From the NCBI GenBank assembly GCA_963920635.1, contig OY987299.1, positions 128,647,373 through 128,711,372 of the forward strand: a stretch of 64,000 bases of DNA. Reading direction: 5' to 3'. Below the pieces are notes generated by a model. The model made no database searches, was not told the origin of the DNA, and worked only from the letters and a program-made list of their open reading frames with translations. Of the stretch, positions 11,780 through 23,630 are shown in pieces (the stretch's first letter is position 1; each line of letters opens with the position of its first letter). Source of the DNA: Pseudeuparius sepicola. Its lineage: Eukaryota > Arthropoda > Insecta > Coleoptera > Anthribidae. Position numbers and translations under genes: made by a program.

Positions 11780-12780
11780 TTCCAAGTCAAGTCGACCGAG
11801 GCGCTATGTTTTTATTTTTCACTGTCAAGCTTTATAGTTTCGTAGTTCTCAAAAGTGTTGTGGAATAATGGAGGTTGACGAACTTTACCTTAACTTCACC
11901 AGAAGTGACAGAAAGTGCAAATATAGCATCCTCGAGTTTATTTTCGGAAAAAAGCAAAATCCTCTATCTTAAAACTTACGTCGAATTTATTTCGTGGTGC
12001 AGAGATAAGCAATAATGAAAGAAAGCGTTCATATAACGTTATTTTAAATTTGTTTTATGTAACACTGGAAAGACAACTTAAAAATAAATAAAAAAAGACA
12101 ATAGAAATAGTTTACTTTGAAAACCTAGCAATACTAGGTTATCGTAAAAAGTTAAAAATAAAGTTAACTTTACTACGTTTCTAAAAAAATATAAAGCAAT
12201 ACACAGACATGTTTAACAAAAATAAGCAAATAAACGAAACAATTAGACAATTCATTACTAGGACAACTATAAGAAAATCCAAGGACAACTTCAAAAACTT
12301 TGTTTTTGAATAGTGCAATACAAGGATATCTTATATTTGTTAAGAAAAAAATTGATACTTTTTGGCGATAATAATATTTACAACAAGTTTCTATACATAA
12401 ATGGCAACAACCTAACTAAAATAGTAAGTACCTAAGTAAGTAAGTAAGTAATTTATTTGCTAAAAAGTTAGGTAACAGTGCGCATTTATATACAATCGTA
12501 TACCCATTTGGTATGTATTAACAAGCAAACAAGTAGATTTCCCACGAAAGGCATTCCTTGTGTGTGGGTTCACATATTTTCACATTACATTTTTACATTA
12601 TATTTTTACATTATAATTCCTATTATACATCATACACTATACATTATACACAATATGTTACTTTTCCCATTCCAATAAGACCAATATATTTAATAACAAT
12701 GACAACTTAAAAGTCAATTATCACGAAATGGTGTTTTTTAAGTTGTCGTAGTATTGTTCTAGCACAGCGTTATAGTCCAA
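11780..12780. other. No gene; simple repeats
   Basis: AT-rich DNA with no supported coding frame. It contains an (AAGT)n microsatellite at about 12434-12451 and a TTACATTATA-rich low-complexity run at 12585-12660. Confidence 0.5.
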
Positions 12781-13845
12781 GAGCCGGCCGCATGATTTCA
12801 ACTCTCATAAGATTATAGAATAAGATGTTATGTAAAATGTAGACAGTATATTTCTTTACTTGAAGCGAGTAGGTTGCCTCAGATAATATGGGCCCGATCA
12901 TTGTTATTTAAAGAAGTTGTGGTTAATTTTTAATTTTTTAATAGGTACAACCCGTCCCACGAACATATTTACTACTTTTTCGCAAAAGTCTTTTGATAAA
13001 TTTGAAAAGTGCCATTCTAAAAATCGAAGGAGGTGCTAAATTTCCTAATTGGGTCTTGCACTTTCCTTCAGTACCGAAAGAAATCTCGAAAATCCGATAT
13101 TTAACCAAATTTCCCGAGTTCCGATTTTCAAGTTTCGAGAAACGGGACGGCTGTAGAATTTGCGAAATTGACGGGAAATCCTGAGGAACCGCTCTTAGAA
13201 ACTGCGGGTTTTTTCTCATTGTTTGATTTTTCGGGGGCACCGGAAACATCTGCACCTCACCTGAAGACTTGAGGGAAGCTTTAAAAATTCCGACCCCCCC
13301 CCCCCCCCCCCCCGAGTCGAAATAACTTAGCTGTAGCTCGGCGAAAAAGGGCAATTTCTGACAGTTTACTTTGGCTTTTAGGTGACGGGAAATGCCGACC
13401 AATCACGTAAAAAAAGATGCATCCCACCGGCGTTGGTCGTTTCTTTCGCCAAAAATCCTTAATAACTTGAAAACGGAAAATAATTTACCTGAAAAAGTTT
13501 CGTTAAATATGTTGAACCGTTCTCCGGCCATCTCGCCATAGCGTCAGATCTCCCGAAAAACGCGTTTGAATTTTTGTTTGCTGTGCCTCAAACGGTATAT
13601 GTCACTTCTAAAGGACCAAGGGACCTTTTTTATGGTTGCTCCATGGACCTTCTTTCCGATTTTGTTCTATAATCATATGAGAGTAGATTTGTCTAAAAAT
13701 TAACCACAACTTCTTTAAATAACAAGGATCGGGCCCATATTAATTGAGGCAACCTAGTCGCTTCAAGTAAAGAAATATACTGTATACTTTTTACATAACA
13801 TCTTATTCTATAATCTTATGAGAGTTGAAATCATGCGGCCGGCTC
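12781..13845. mobile_element. Fold-back element with GAGCCGGCCGCATGATTTCA ends
   Basis: Arms of about 150 bp (12781-12931 and 13695-13845) are near-perfect inverted repeats ending in GAGCCGGCC/GGCCGGCTC. The ~765-bp loop is unrelated to the arms, has moderate G+C and includes a 20-base poly-C tract at 13294-13313. Frames in the loop (12938-13402 minus, 12993-13184 plus) have no recognisable domain. No target duplication was identified. Confidence 0.75.
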
Positions 13846-14371
13846 GCATTATTATACCTATTTAATTTTTAGCCAATTTATTGGTGTCAGGTGTTGGGTC
13901 GCAAATAAATCCATCAAAATAAAACTATTTCTAAAATTGGTAAACACAAGTTAATAGAAAAGTCTGATAAGTAATGGTGTAACAACCTGTATATAAAAAT
14001 TTCATATTCACGATTACAATTCATACCGCGACAGAAGTTGCGAAGTTCTTAACGATCGCAACCGAAAACAAAATTAACCGACCACCCAGGGATAGTTATT
14101 TAAGCTGAAAGTAAACTCCAGTGGAGGCGTGCATGTGGCGACCCGTTTAACTTGCCGGAAGCGACCGGAGCGGCTACTTCCTGCGCTCCGGGCGTCCCCG
14201 GAGGAAATTGAAACCGTGCTTGCCGCGCGAAGGCTCATCCAGGGCGCTTGATAAGAGTCCCATAAGGTAATAAGACCTGTGGGGGACACTTGCGTTCGAT
14301 TTTATTTTTTTTTATCAAGAAATTCGTGACGTTAATTACCCGCTAAGAGTTTTGCGAGTGGTTCATACATA
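13846..14371. other. GC-richer single-copy island, no gene
   Basis: The stretch 14030-14290 has raised G+C and CpG (for example CTGCGCTCCGGGCGTCCCCGG). A 71-codon minus frame here has no recognisable domain. It is one of the recurrent non-repeat islands. Confidence 0.35.
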
Positions 14372-15888
14372 CAGGGTACGTTTTTTCGCTGACCACTGTG
14401 GGGATCTCGGAAACTAGCAGAGCTAGAACAAAGGTTAAATGGGGAAATAATTGCAGTTTTGAATGCTCAATCTAATGCCCCTTTTGGATTTTTAAAAAAG
14501 TTTAGATATGTGGAAAAGAGTGACTTTTTGCTATATCATCAGATCTCTGTAGCTCCGTTATTTCTGATTATACATAAAAAAGTGTAGAGACAAAAAAATG
14601 TATATAATTTTGGGCTTAATAAGATAATATAATCAAATTTTTACGTTGTTTGTGATTTTTGAGATATGATCTAAACTTGTGTTTTTTTAAATGTAAATCT
14701 TAGTTGGCTGTGGCCTTATTAAATCGGCCATTTTTTGAGCTTTCCAAAGATATAACACTCGGCATTGTTATAAAAAATAAAAGAGCTATGGCTAATTTCC
14801 TGATTTTTTTTAAATTTGCACATACTCAGCCATGGAATATTTTCATAATTACGTTATATTTTATAATTATTAGACATACTTCAAATTTTCAAATATTTTA
14901 TTTTTAGCTGGTAACAAAATGTAACAAAATAAAACAAAAATTATCATGATGGAGCTCCACCACATAATTATTTGCCCGTAAGAAATTGATTAGATCAGCT
15001 CTATCCAAATAGTTGGATAGGGAGAAATAGACCTATTTCCTGGCAGCCCCGATGCCCCGATTTGTCTGTTTTGGATTTCTTTTTGTGGGGAATAGTATAA
15101 AATAAAGTATGAGACAATTGATGAATTAAGAGTAGCTGTTTTAGAAGCAATTGCCAGTATTGACAGGCGCTCTCTAAGAAAGGTGACAATTTCAGTTTTA
15201 AAAAGATGCAATATTTGCATAAATAATAATGGTGGATTGTTTGAACACCTTTTTTATTTTAAAAGGTGACCTTTTAAAATAATAATAATTTGAATTTTTT
15301 AATTTTTGTTTTATTTTGTTACATTTTGTTACCATCTGAAAACAAACTATTAGAAAGTTTGAAGTACATATGTCTAATTATAAAATAGAACGTAATTATG
15401 AAAATATTCCATGGCTGACTATGTCAAAATTTAAAAAAAAATCAGAAAATTAGCCATAGCTCTTTTATATTTTATAATAACAATGCCGAGTGTTATATCT
15501 TTGGAAAGCTCAAAAATGGCCGATTTGATAAGGCCACAGCCAACTATGATTTACGTTAAAAAAAACACAAGTTTATGTCATATCTCAAAAATCACAAACA
15601 ACATAAAAAAATTGGATTATATTATCTTATTAAGCCCAAAATTATCTACAATTTTTGTCTCTACAGTTTTTCTTTATAATCAGAAATAACGATGTTACAG
15701 AGCTCTGATGAAATAGCAAAAAATCACTGTTTTCCAAATATCTAGTGAGCCATGAACTTTTTTAAAAATCCAAAAAGGGCATTAGATTGAGCATTCAAAA
15801 CTGCAATTCTTTCCCCGCATTTAACCATAGTTCTAGCTCTGCTAGTTTCCGAGACCCCCATAGTGCTCATCGAAAAAAACTCACCCTG
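14372..15888. mobile_element. Long fold-back element family B, copy 1
   Basis: Flanked by TA (14370-14371, 15889-15890), with CAGGGT...ACCCTG ends and arms of ~550 bp sharing GAAACTAGCAGAGCTAGAAC and GAATGCTCAATCTAATGCCC with their complements. Copy 2 is at 30908-32308. The ~330-bp centre holds a transposase remnant on the plus strand. This fits a Tc1/mariner element with greatly enlarged inverted repeats and a reduced coding region. Confidence 0.92.
15031..15269 (+). pseudogene. Mariner-type transposase C-terminal remnant (PDLSVLDFFLWG)
   Basis: The plus strand reads PISWQPRCPDLSVLDFFLWG, then after a stop and a one-base frameshift YETIDELRVAVLEAIASIDR, RRSLRKVTISVLKRC and NICINNNGGLFEHL. 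The SPDL-x-x-LDFFLWG block is the region of the last catalytic acidic residue in mariner/IS630 DDE transposases, and the closing CI-x-N-NGG-x-FEHL is the characteristic C-terminus. Only the last third of the enzyme remains, with a stop and a frameshift, so no active product is expected. A sister copy is at 31455-31690. Confidence 0.8.
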
Positions 15889-16004
15889 TATAACTTTGAC
15901 TACCTCATTTTAATGGAAAAAATAACGGATAGAAAAAATTCAATGTTCGAAAACAGTTTCCAAATGTTCTATTCTGAACTTTATATAAATCCCAATGAAC
16001 TGTG

Positions 16005-16345
16005 ACTATGCTGCGGAAGTTGGATAGCTCAAATATTTCAACGCCAACTCCTCCCGATAAATTCTTGTTCAAACCACGGCAATTTCGACAGGGAAAAGTT
16101 CATCAAGGAGTTATTTCCACGAGCTAATTACATTTTTTGCGGTGGTAATAAGAAGACTTTCTTTAATTACGGCCCCTCAGTCCCAACCTTAATCTCTAGG
16201 AATTGAGGAGATCCCAGCGAAATTACGCGAAAAAAAAAACATTTCTAACGTTGAATCCGACAACTCGCTTGTCTCTGTTTCGGAGTGTGGTTTTATTCTT
16301 GTAATTCGCAAATTGTTAATTGGGCTCACAAGCCCCAATCTCCAA
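16005..16345. repeat. Diverged duplicate of non-coding unit (copy 1)
   Basis: This segment aligns along its length with 22592-22915: both share GGAAGTTGGATA, CTCAAATATTTCAACGCCAA, GGTGGTAATAAGAAGACTTT and CGCTTGTCTCTGTTTCG, with many substitutions between. Both copies are in the same orientation, about 6.6 kb apart, on either side of the 16491-20673 composite element. No coding frame is conserved between them and no element ends were recognised. Confidence 0.75.
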
Positions 16346-17239
16346 AACATATCTTAGTTACTTGAGTAAAAGCAGTTAACATTTTTGGTATACCTTAAAT
16401 AAGGATCTATTCTATAAATAGTGAGTTACTAAAATAACAACTGATATGAAATTATATCCCACACCTGACACCATATGATAAGCGGGGAATTGTACACACA
16501 GAAAATATACGCTACGCGGACAGAAGTGCCAGTAGCATTGGGCTCGTAAAATATGTATAGCACACTGAAAGTTGGTTTTGCCTTGGCCTAACAGATGGCG
16601 CTCGGATGCAGAATCGTTCTATTTTTAAAACCGTAAAATACCCTCCGATAAAAGTCACCGCTAGAGGCGCCAGCAGTCAGCTGAAGAGCCTAACCGTGTT
16701 GCCGGTGGTTTAGGAATAAAGGTTTCATAAACGCGTCTATGCTGGCGGCGGCTTTCAGTCATCAAAATCTATTTTCGGGCAGACGGGCAGAGGCCTTGAA
16801 CTATACGAAATATAACCTAGTGGGAGCATAGCTATTTTATTATTTGCTTCGTCTTTGTAGAATCCGTATGACGTATACTAAGCTATACAGAGTGCTTCAG
16901 AGCCAATATTAATTATCCGATTAAAATATATTAAGATGTTACAAATAATATAGTTTATTCGTATCTTATTTACTAATAATTATACACTTAGTATACGGTA
17001 AATATTTGTTCTACAATGTAGAAAATATGTACAGGATGTCAATGATACCAATTTTATGGGTTTTTACTATTTATAATTTTGGGCCTAACGAAAGTTTACA
17101 GAATAAAATCATAAATCATGAATAATACTTGTTGCATATTAAATTTATCATTCAAATCTCTGTTTCCAAATGTTTTTTCTACCTATAAGTATTGTTGTAT
17201 TATTGAAATATTCATTTATCAAATGATCATGAATATCAT

Positions 17240-19085
17240 GATCCCCGCAAGGACGTTCCTAATCATTCCAAATGCACGAATTCGTGGTTGAAAAAATTTG
17301 TTGGGCGAAAGTTACCCCGACTACCACCACGATTTTTAGCTAACGATCCCAGATGCTCAAATTCGTGCTTTAAAAAAATTGTTGGGCGAATAAACTACCC
17401 CAGCACCCCTTTAGGAAAAAAAATGATAACTTTATTGTCGGATCCTCGCTGATTTTAGCAAGGACGTTCGTAATGATTCCAGATGCACTAAATCGTGGCT
17501 GAAAAAATTTCTTGTGCGAAAACTACCCTCAACGCCCCTTTAAGAACAAAAATGATTCATTGTCGAATCCTCTCCAATTTTAGCAAGGAACGTTCCTAAT
17601 GATTCCAGATGCGCGAATTCGTAGTTGAAAAAATGTGTTGTGCGAAAACTACCCCCACTACCCCGTATTAAAGAAAAAAATATAACTTTCATGGTACGAT
17701 TCCCACCGTTTTAGCAAGGACGTTCCTAATGATTCCAGATAATGTACAAATTTGTACTTAAAAAAACTTGTTGGTCGAAAACTACCCCAAGCACCCCTTT
17801 AAAAAAATTATAACTTCATTGTCGGATCCTGGCCGATTTTAGCAAGTAGGTACGTTCTTAATGACTCTAGATTCACGAATTCGCGGTTGAAAAAATTTCT
17901 TGTTCGAAAACTACCCTCAGCACCCCTTTAAGAACAAAAACGATAACTTCATTGTCGGCTCCTCGCCAATTTTACCAAGGACGTTCCTATAATGATGATA
18001 GATGCGCGAATTCGTGGTTGAAAAAATTTGTTGGGCCCCCCACTAACCCTTAAAGAAAGCTAACTTTCATGATACGATTAGCACCGTTTTTAGCAAATTA
18101 TTGGGCGGGAACTACTCCAGCATCCATTTGAAAAATTATAACTTCATTGTCTCTAGATTCACGAACTCGCGGTTGAAAAAATTTCTTGTGCGAAAACTAC
18201 CATCAGCAGCCTTTTAAAAACAAATATGACAAGTTTATTGTCGGATCCTTAGCAAGGACGTTCCTAATGATTCCAGATGCGCAAATTTGTGGTTCAAAAA
18301 ATTTGTTGGGCGAAAACTACCCCCACTACCCCTTAAAGAAAAAATATATAACTTCCATGGTAAATTCCCACAGTTTTTGGCAAGGACGTACCTAATGATT
18401 AAAGATGCACAAATTATTTGTGCTTTAAAAAAATTGTTGGCCGAAAACTACCCCCAGCACCAAAGCAATTATAAGTTAATTATCGAATCTTGGCTGATTT
18501 TAGCAAGTACGTTCTAAATAATTCTAGATTCACGAATTTGCGTTTGAAAACATTCTTTTTCGAAAACTACCCTCAGCAGCCCTTTAAGAACAAAAATGAT
18601 AACTTCATTGTCGAATCCTCGCCAATTTTAGCAAGGACGGTCCTATAATGATTCTAGATGCGCGAATTCGTGGTTGAAAAAATTTTCTTGGGCAAAAACC
18701 ACCCCCACTACCCCTTAAAGAAAAAAACGAAACTTTCATGGTACGATTCCCACCGTTTTTAGCAAGGATGTTCCTAATGATTCCAGATGCACAAATTTGT
18801 ACTTTAAAAAACTGTTGGGCGAAAATTACCCCCAGCACCTCTTTAAAAAAGTTATAACTTGATTATGGGTCGATTTTAGAAAGTACGTTCTAAATGACTC
18901 TAGATTCACGAATTCGCGCTTGAAAAAAATTCTTGGGCGAAAACTACCCCCAGCACCCCTTTAAGAACAAAAATGATAACTTCATTGACGGATCCTCGCC
19001 AATTTTAGCAAGGATGTTTGCAATGATTCCAATTCGTGGTTAAAAAAATTGTTGGTCGAAAACTACCCCCAGCACCCCTTCAAAA
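17240..19085 (+). repeat. Minisatellite array, CTACCCC orientation
   Basis: About 15 units of ~120-130 bp carry, in order, AGCAAGGACGTTCCTAATGA, TTCCAGATGCnCnAATTCGT, GGTTGAAAAAATTTGTTGGG, CGAAAACTACCCCCAnnACC and a TTCATTGTCGGATCC-like block. Units alternate in detail (TTCATTGTCGGATCC versus TTTCATGGTACGATTCC), so a ~250-bp higher-order period is present in part. Copies differ substantially, indicating age. All open frames inside the array are by-products of the repeat. Confidence 0.85.
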
Positions 19086-20330
19086 AACGGCAATAATCAA
19101 ATTAAAAACGAACTTCCGGGGGTGGGAAGGGGTAGTTTTTGCCCCGCAAATGTTTTCAACCACGGATTCGTGAAATAAAGGATGTAGTGAATGTGTTCTC
19201 AAAAAACGACAATAATCAAATTAAAAACAAACTTTCTGGCGTGGTAAGGGGTAGTTTTTGCCCCGAAAATGTTTTCAACCACGGATTCGTGAAATAAGGA
19301 ATATAGTGATTGCATTTTCATAAAACGGCAATAATCAAATTAAAAACAAACTTCCGGGGGTGGGAAGGGGTAGTTTTTGCCCCGTAAATGTTTTCAACCC
19401 CAGATTCGTGAAATAAGGGATGTAGTGAATGTGTTTTCAAAAAACGGCAATAATCAAATTATAAACGAAATTCCGGGGGTTGGAAGGGGTAGTTTTTGCC
19501 CCGTAAATGTTTTCAACCCCCAGATTCGTGAAATAAGGGATGTAGTGAATGGGTTTTCAAAAAAGACAATAATAAAATTAAAAACAAACTTTCGGGGGTG
19601 GGAAGGGGTAGTTTTTGCCCCGCAAATGTTTTCAACCACGCATTCGTGAAATAAGGAATATAGTGATTGCATTTTCAAAAAACGACAATAATCAAATTAA
19701 AAACGAACTTCCGGGGGTGGGAAGGGGTAGTTTTTGCTCGCAAATGTTTTCAACCACCTATTGGTGAAATACGGTTATAGTAAATAATAAATGCCCTTTC
19801 AAAAAACGACTAAATACCTATAATCGTCTCAAAAGCAATATCTGGGGGAGGGTGTAGTTTTTTCCTAACAATTTTTTTCAACCACTAATTCGTGAATTTG
19901 GTATCATTTGTAACGTCCTTGCTAAAACGGTGAAGATCGAACTAAGAACAATGGAATTATCAATTTTTTCAGAGGGCGCATGGGGTAGTTTTTGTCTTGT
20001 AATTTTTTTCTACCACGGATTCGTGAAATAAGAGTTATAGTGGCTACGCTTTCCAAAAACTACGATAGTCGGACCAAAAGCAAATCTATCTGAGGGTTGG
20101 AAGGGATTTTTGCCTGTAAATTTTTTCTACCACGGGTTCAAGCATCTGGAATAATTTGCAACGTCGTTACTAAAAACGGGGCAGATAATCGGACCAACAA
20201 CAATGTCGTTATAATTTTTTTTCCTTGAGGGGTGTTTTTGCGCCGTAATTTTTTCAGCCACGGATTCGTAAAATATTGGATGTCATTTCTAAAAACGACG
20301 ATAAAAATAAATCTCTCGAGGGAAGAATTC
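19086..20330 (-). repeat. Minisatellite array, inverted (GGGGTAG orientation)
   Basis: The repeat switches strand near 19085. Six consecutive units with a period of ~119-120 bp (start phrase ACGGCAATAATCAAATTAAA at about 19086, 19206, 19326, 19445, 19566, 19684) are followed by more diverged units to 20330. These units are more alike than those of the opposite array, implying later expansion. The frames at 19377-19649 and 19454-19678 are repeat artefacts. Confidence 0.85.
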
Positions 20331-20574
20331 TATAGTTACTGCTGACAGCCTCACTGTTAACCTTGAATTCTAAATGGGCAAGCTCATTTTATTAGGGATC
20401 TTCTCTATATTTTTATAGTTCGGTGAAACCACTGACTAATTGCACAATCCGGCAACGCCGCCTTCCGATTCTTTTCCCTAGCGTGCTGCCGCCTGATATT
20501 GAGTAAATAAAGTACCAAGGCCGTGAAGGCAGAACTATGGAAGATTTCTTCTATAGACACTGCTGAATGCCAGG

Positions 20575-20602
20575 GGAAGCCGGCTTTTGAGAGCCGGCTT
20601 CC
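20575..20602. other. Perfect 11-bp hairpin near right end of composite element
   Basis: GGAAGCCGGCT (20575-20585) pairs exactly with AGCCGGCTTCC (20592-20602) across a 6-nt loop. It lies about 70 bp inside the right terminus. Rolling-circle transposons carry a 3' subterminal hairpin, though normally closer to the end, so the placement supports that reading only weakly. Confidence 0.6.
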
Positions 20603-20673
20603 TTTCGGGCTGCGAAATAATTACATTGTGTGGAACTTCTGTCCGCGTAGCGTATATTTTCTGTGATTGTACA

Positions 20674-21474
20674 GTTTTTTCTTTATTTTTGAGAGTGAAA
20701 AAGCTTAGGAGATTTTTTTGTTATCTATAGCTAGTTATAAGCTTCATAAACGCTAAAGAAACGAATTTAGTCCCGATTTAATTTATGATTAACCAAAATC
20801 AGGCTGTGAACACAAAAAAATTGTATCATACATTTTTTGGTCAATATTTTTTAATTCTTTTTAGATGTCAAAGGTTAATCCATAAAATTCTGGATGTTAG
20901 TTAAGGATAGTTAAGTAGTTTAATTTCTATATTAGACCTGAAATATCCTTCTAGGTTTCTGATTGTTTTTGGGTTTATACAGTAACCTAATAAATACCAG
21001 TAAAGTTCAAAAAGACTAGTTTTAGACTTGAAAGTAAACAGATTCTTAAAGAAGGCCAAAATTTCTTATAGAAGTGACCATGAAGTAAAATTATCGCAAT
21101 ACAGATTTTAAAGTAGAGAAATCATATGCAATGAGTACACATGAAAATAAAACGGCACCCTGAAAACATAACCTGGAAATTGAAAATTGACGCGTAGCTT
21201 GTTTTGATAGATAGGTAACTATGTATAAGCAGTTATTTGCTATATTCTGATTTAGCATTATTATCTATAAAATCTTGTAGGAATATGCCTAAGCCTAAAC
21301 AGCATAATGCTTTCATAATTATTCCTCTTATTTTTATATGCTATTGATAAGTCTGTGAGCGTTCCAGCTATTGGACATACTGACAGTGACCATTTAAACT
21401 AAGAAAAAAAAATCCTATGAACAATGTACAAAAACTTATTAGCTTTCAAAATGAAAAGGATTGAATTTAACAAA
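20674..21474. other. No gene seen
   Basis: AT-rich DNA with no conserved frame, repeat or element end that I can identify. Confidence 0.5.
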
Positions 21475-21775
21475 ATTTGAACACCCTATTTCAAGAAAAC
21501 CAATGCTGTTTTGACCAACTGGTACCTTTTTCCTTATTTTGAATGTACAGTCGATCTGTAACGTTTGAAAGTGGTAGGTAAAAATTTTATGTTTCGAATG
21601 TTGAAGTTAACAGGTGTTTTGGGGCACGTTTTGCCAATTTCAACGCAAGCGGTTGATTGTATCGTTACGAAACAAGAGTACACTTTTGTTGCAAAATGAA
21701 AAGATTCACTGAAATGATGGACCTGCAAGACCAAAAAGATAACCTCAAAAAAGTTTGAGCAAAAAAATTAACATA
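21475..21775 (-). repeat. Dispersed repeat, copy 1 (partner at 53640-53960)
   Basis: This segment matches 53640-53960 in the opposite orientation: shared phrases include CACCCTATTTCAAGAAAAC, TTTTGACCAA, TTGCCAATTTCAACGCAA (as its counterpart TTGCGTTGAAATTGCCAAAA) and AGATAACCTCAAAAA. The identical order of blocks with many substitutions marks an old dispersed element. The short frame 21534-21734 is partly shared with a frame in the partner, but neither shows a known domain. Confidence 0.65.
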
Positions 21776-22591
21776 ATTTGTTAGTTTTTACCCTTTTTTA
21801 GGGCACTGTGTAAATGAATAAACTACCCTAAGACGTCTTCCAGTAAGTAGATAATACATACAAAATTTCAAATTTTTAAGTAGCGCCGTTATTGAGATAT
21901 AAATAAAGAAAATACTTTTGGGTCACCCTGTAGACTCGAATAACTTGGCAAGGAAAGCCCAAATCAAAAAATTTTATATGAAAGACCCCCCCTTAAAACC
22001 ACCTGCCGAACAACCTTAAAGTATTTATTATACATTCTGACTCACCCTGTATATACAGAAATATTGTGTGCGCAAGGAAATTGTTGCTCAGATAGCAAAA
22101 TACAAATACCTTTAAAAATTCTATTAGGCATTACATTAAAAAGTATAACCGCAGATTTTTCGAAGTATACCTACAAAGTTCCGCTCTCATCATGTGATGT
22201 CAGGTGTGGCGTGTAACTTCATTTCAATTAATATAGGTACCTATCTTATTAACATCTAATTTACGTTAATATAAAATGTGACCCAGTTCAAACCGGAAAA
22301 TCAACTAAAATTTATATTTGTCATCAGATTTAGATGAACCAGTAGACCAGTAGTACCTACCCTTTTTTATACAAAGCTTTTCTTTTCCACGACAGAAAGC
22401 ATACATTTTTTTTATTATTGTAAACCTGATTAATTACCGAAATAAACTTAGTTACGTTTTAGGTAAAACTCTTGCCAATTTCTGTTTAGAATAAAGTACT
22501 CGTGAAGTCAAACGGACATTTAAATCTTGGAACGTAATTTCCAAATTCTATATTCCAAATTCTATATTCTATATTAGCTTTATACAAACTA
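21776..22591. other. No gene; orphan element ends
   Basis: Two right-end-like sequences occur, GGTCACCCTGTAGACT near 21923 and CTGACTCACCCTGTATA near 22039, without matching left ends. They are probably truncated members of the TA-flanked fold-back families. No coding region is supported. Confidence 0.4.
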
Positions 22592-22915
22592 ACTGCCTCG
22601 GAAGTTGGATATCTCAAATATTTCAACGCCAAATCTTCTCCATAAATTCCTGTTCAAACGGCCGCAATTTCGGCAACGAAAAGTTCATTAAGAGGTTATT
22701 CCCACGGACTAATTACACATTTCATGGTGGTAATAAGAAGACTTTTTTAATTGTGGCCCCTCGGTCCCATCCTGAATGTGCCTGAATTGTGGAAAATCTA
22801 GCAAAATTACGAGGAAAAAACATTTATAACGTCGAGGTAATCCCGCTTCTCGCTTGTCTCTGTTTCGCGGCTGGTTTTATTTTCCGGCATTGACAAATCT
22901 CTTAAGCTTAAGGGG
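22592..22915. repeat. Diverged duplicate of non-coding unit (copy 2)
   Basis: Collinear with 16005-16345 (see that entry). The duplication must be old because substitutions and small indels are spread throughout. It contains a minus frame (22807-23016) that is not conserved in copy 1. Confidence 0.75.
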
Positions 22916-23516
22916 GATGAATTATTATTCGTCTGATGTACAGTACATTGACCGCCATCTAAGCCTGGGAGGGCTTTAGAAGTATTTTCTGAAATAATAA
23001 TTTTCATCCATCCCATTTACGTCTTGAAGAAAACTTATTATTTGCTTATTTTAATGGCGGCGTTGCATTTTTAATATACTTAAGAGAAGCTAAGTAATGG
23101 GGCGTTATAAGTATAAGCTCAATTAAATTTATTATAATAGGGATTTGACGACATTTTACAAACTTGATAAAACAATTTGTGGATACTTGCATAAGACCCT
23201 ACCAATATTTCTAAAAATAATACTCATATTTACGTAATTAGTAAGTTTTTAGACTTTCTTCGAAGTTTGGCGGGAAAGCACTTATGATGTCACAAGTGTT
23301 TTAAAAAGGCAATTTGGAAACATAGCGATAAAACTGAAGTGTTCTGAGACATGACCTTGTTCTGCGGAGAAAGTTCCAAAGAAAGTTGAAATGTCAAAAT
23401 TATATCCTCAGAACCCCAGACTTAGGATGCCCCGTAAAACCACAATTAGTCAAAACAAGTGTTTTTTCGTATATAATATCACAAGTTCCGGAAATTTTAT
23501 CGATAATTTTTTTGAA

Positions 23517-23630
23517 AGCGCTATTTTGCCTAGAAAGGTCACGAGTAAAAATTGGTATTTTATTTTATCTCTGAAAATAAAAGCCCAATTTGTAGGTACG
23601 AGTGGTTTCGCTAATGGGCAAAATAGCGCT
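23517..23630. repeat. Short element with exact 14-bp inverted repeat AGCGCTATTTTGCC
   Basis: AGCGCTATTTTGCC at 23517-23530 is exactly complementary to GGCAAAATAGCGCT at 23617-23630. The ~86-bp interior is AT-rich. It may be a tiny MITE; no target duplication is obvious. Confidence 0.6.

Larger units (their letters stand above)
16491..20673. mobile_element. 4.2-kb composite element with 37-bp inverted ends enclosing minisatellite arrays
   Basis: The left end TGTACACACAGAAAATATAC plus GCTACGCGGACAGAAGT (16491-16527) is matched in reverse complement at 20635-20673 with two or three differences. Inside the left end is ~700 bp of unique sequence, then two head-on arrays of ~120-bp repeats (17240-19085, 19086-20330), then unique sequence with an 11-bp hairpin 70 bp from the right end. 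No protein gene is visible and no target duplication was found. Inverted subterminal sequence, internal minisatellites, a 3' hairpin and no duplication together resemble non-autonomous Helentron-type elements; a TIR transposon that captured a satellite is the alternative. Confidence 0.7.

Noticed and set aside
19377..19678. Open frames of 74-90 codons in the minisatellite
   Set aside because: Produced by the ~120-bp repeat being close to a multiple of three; the translated repeat has no family resemblance and is present on both strands.
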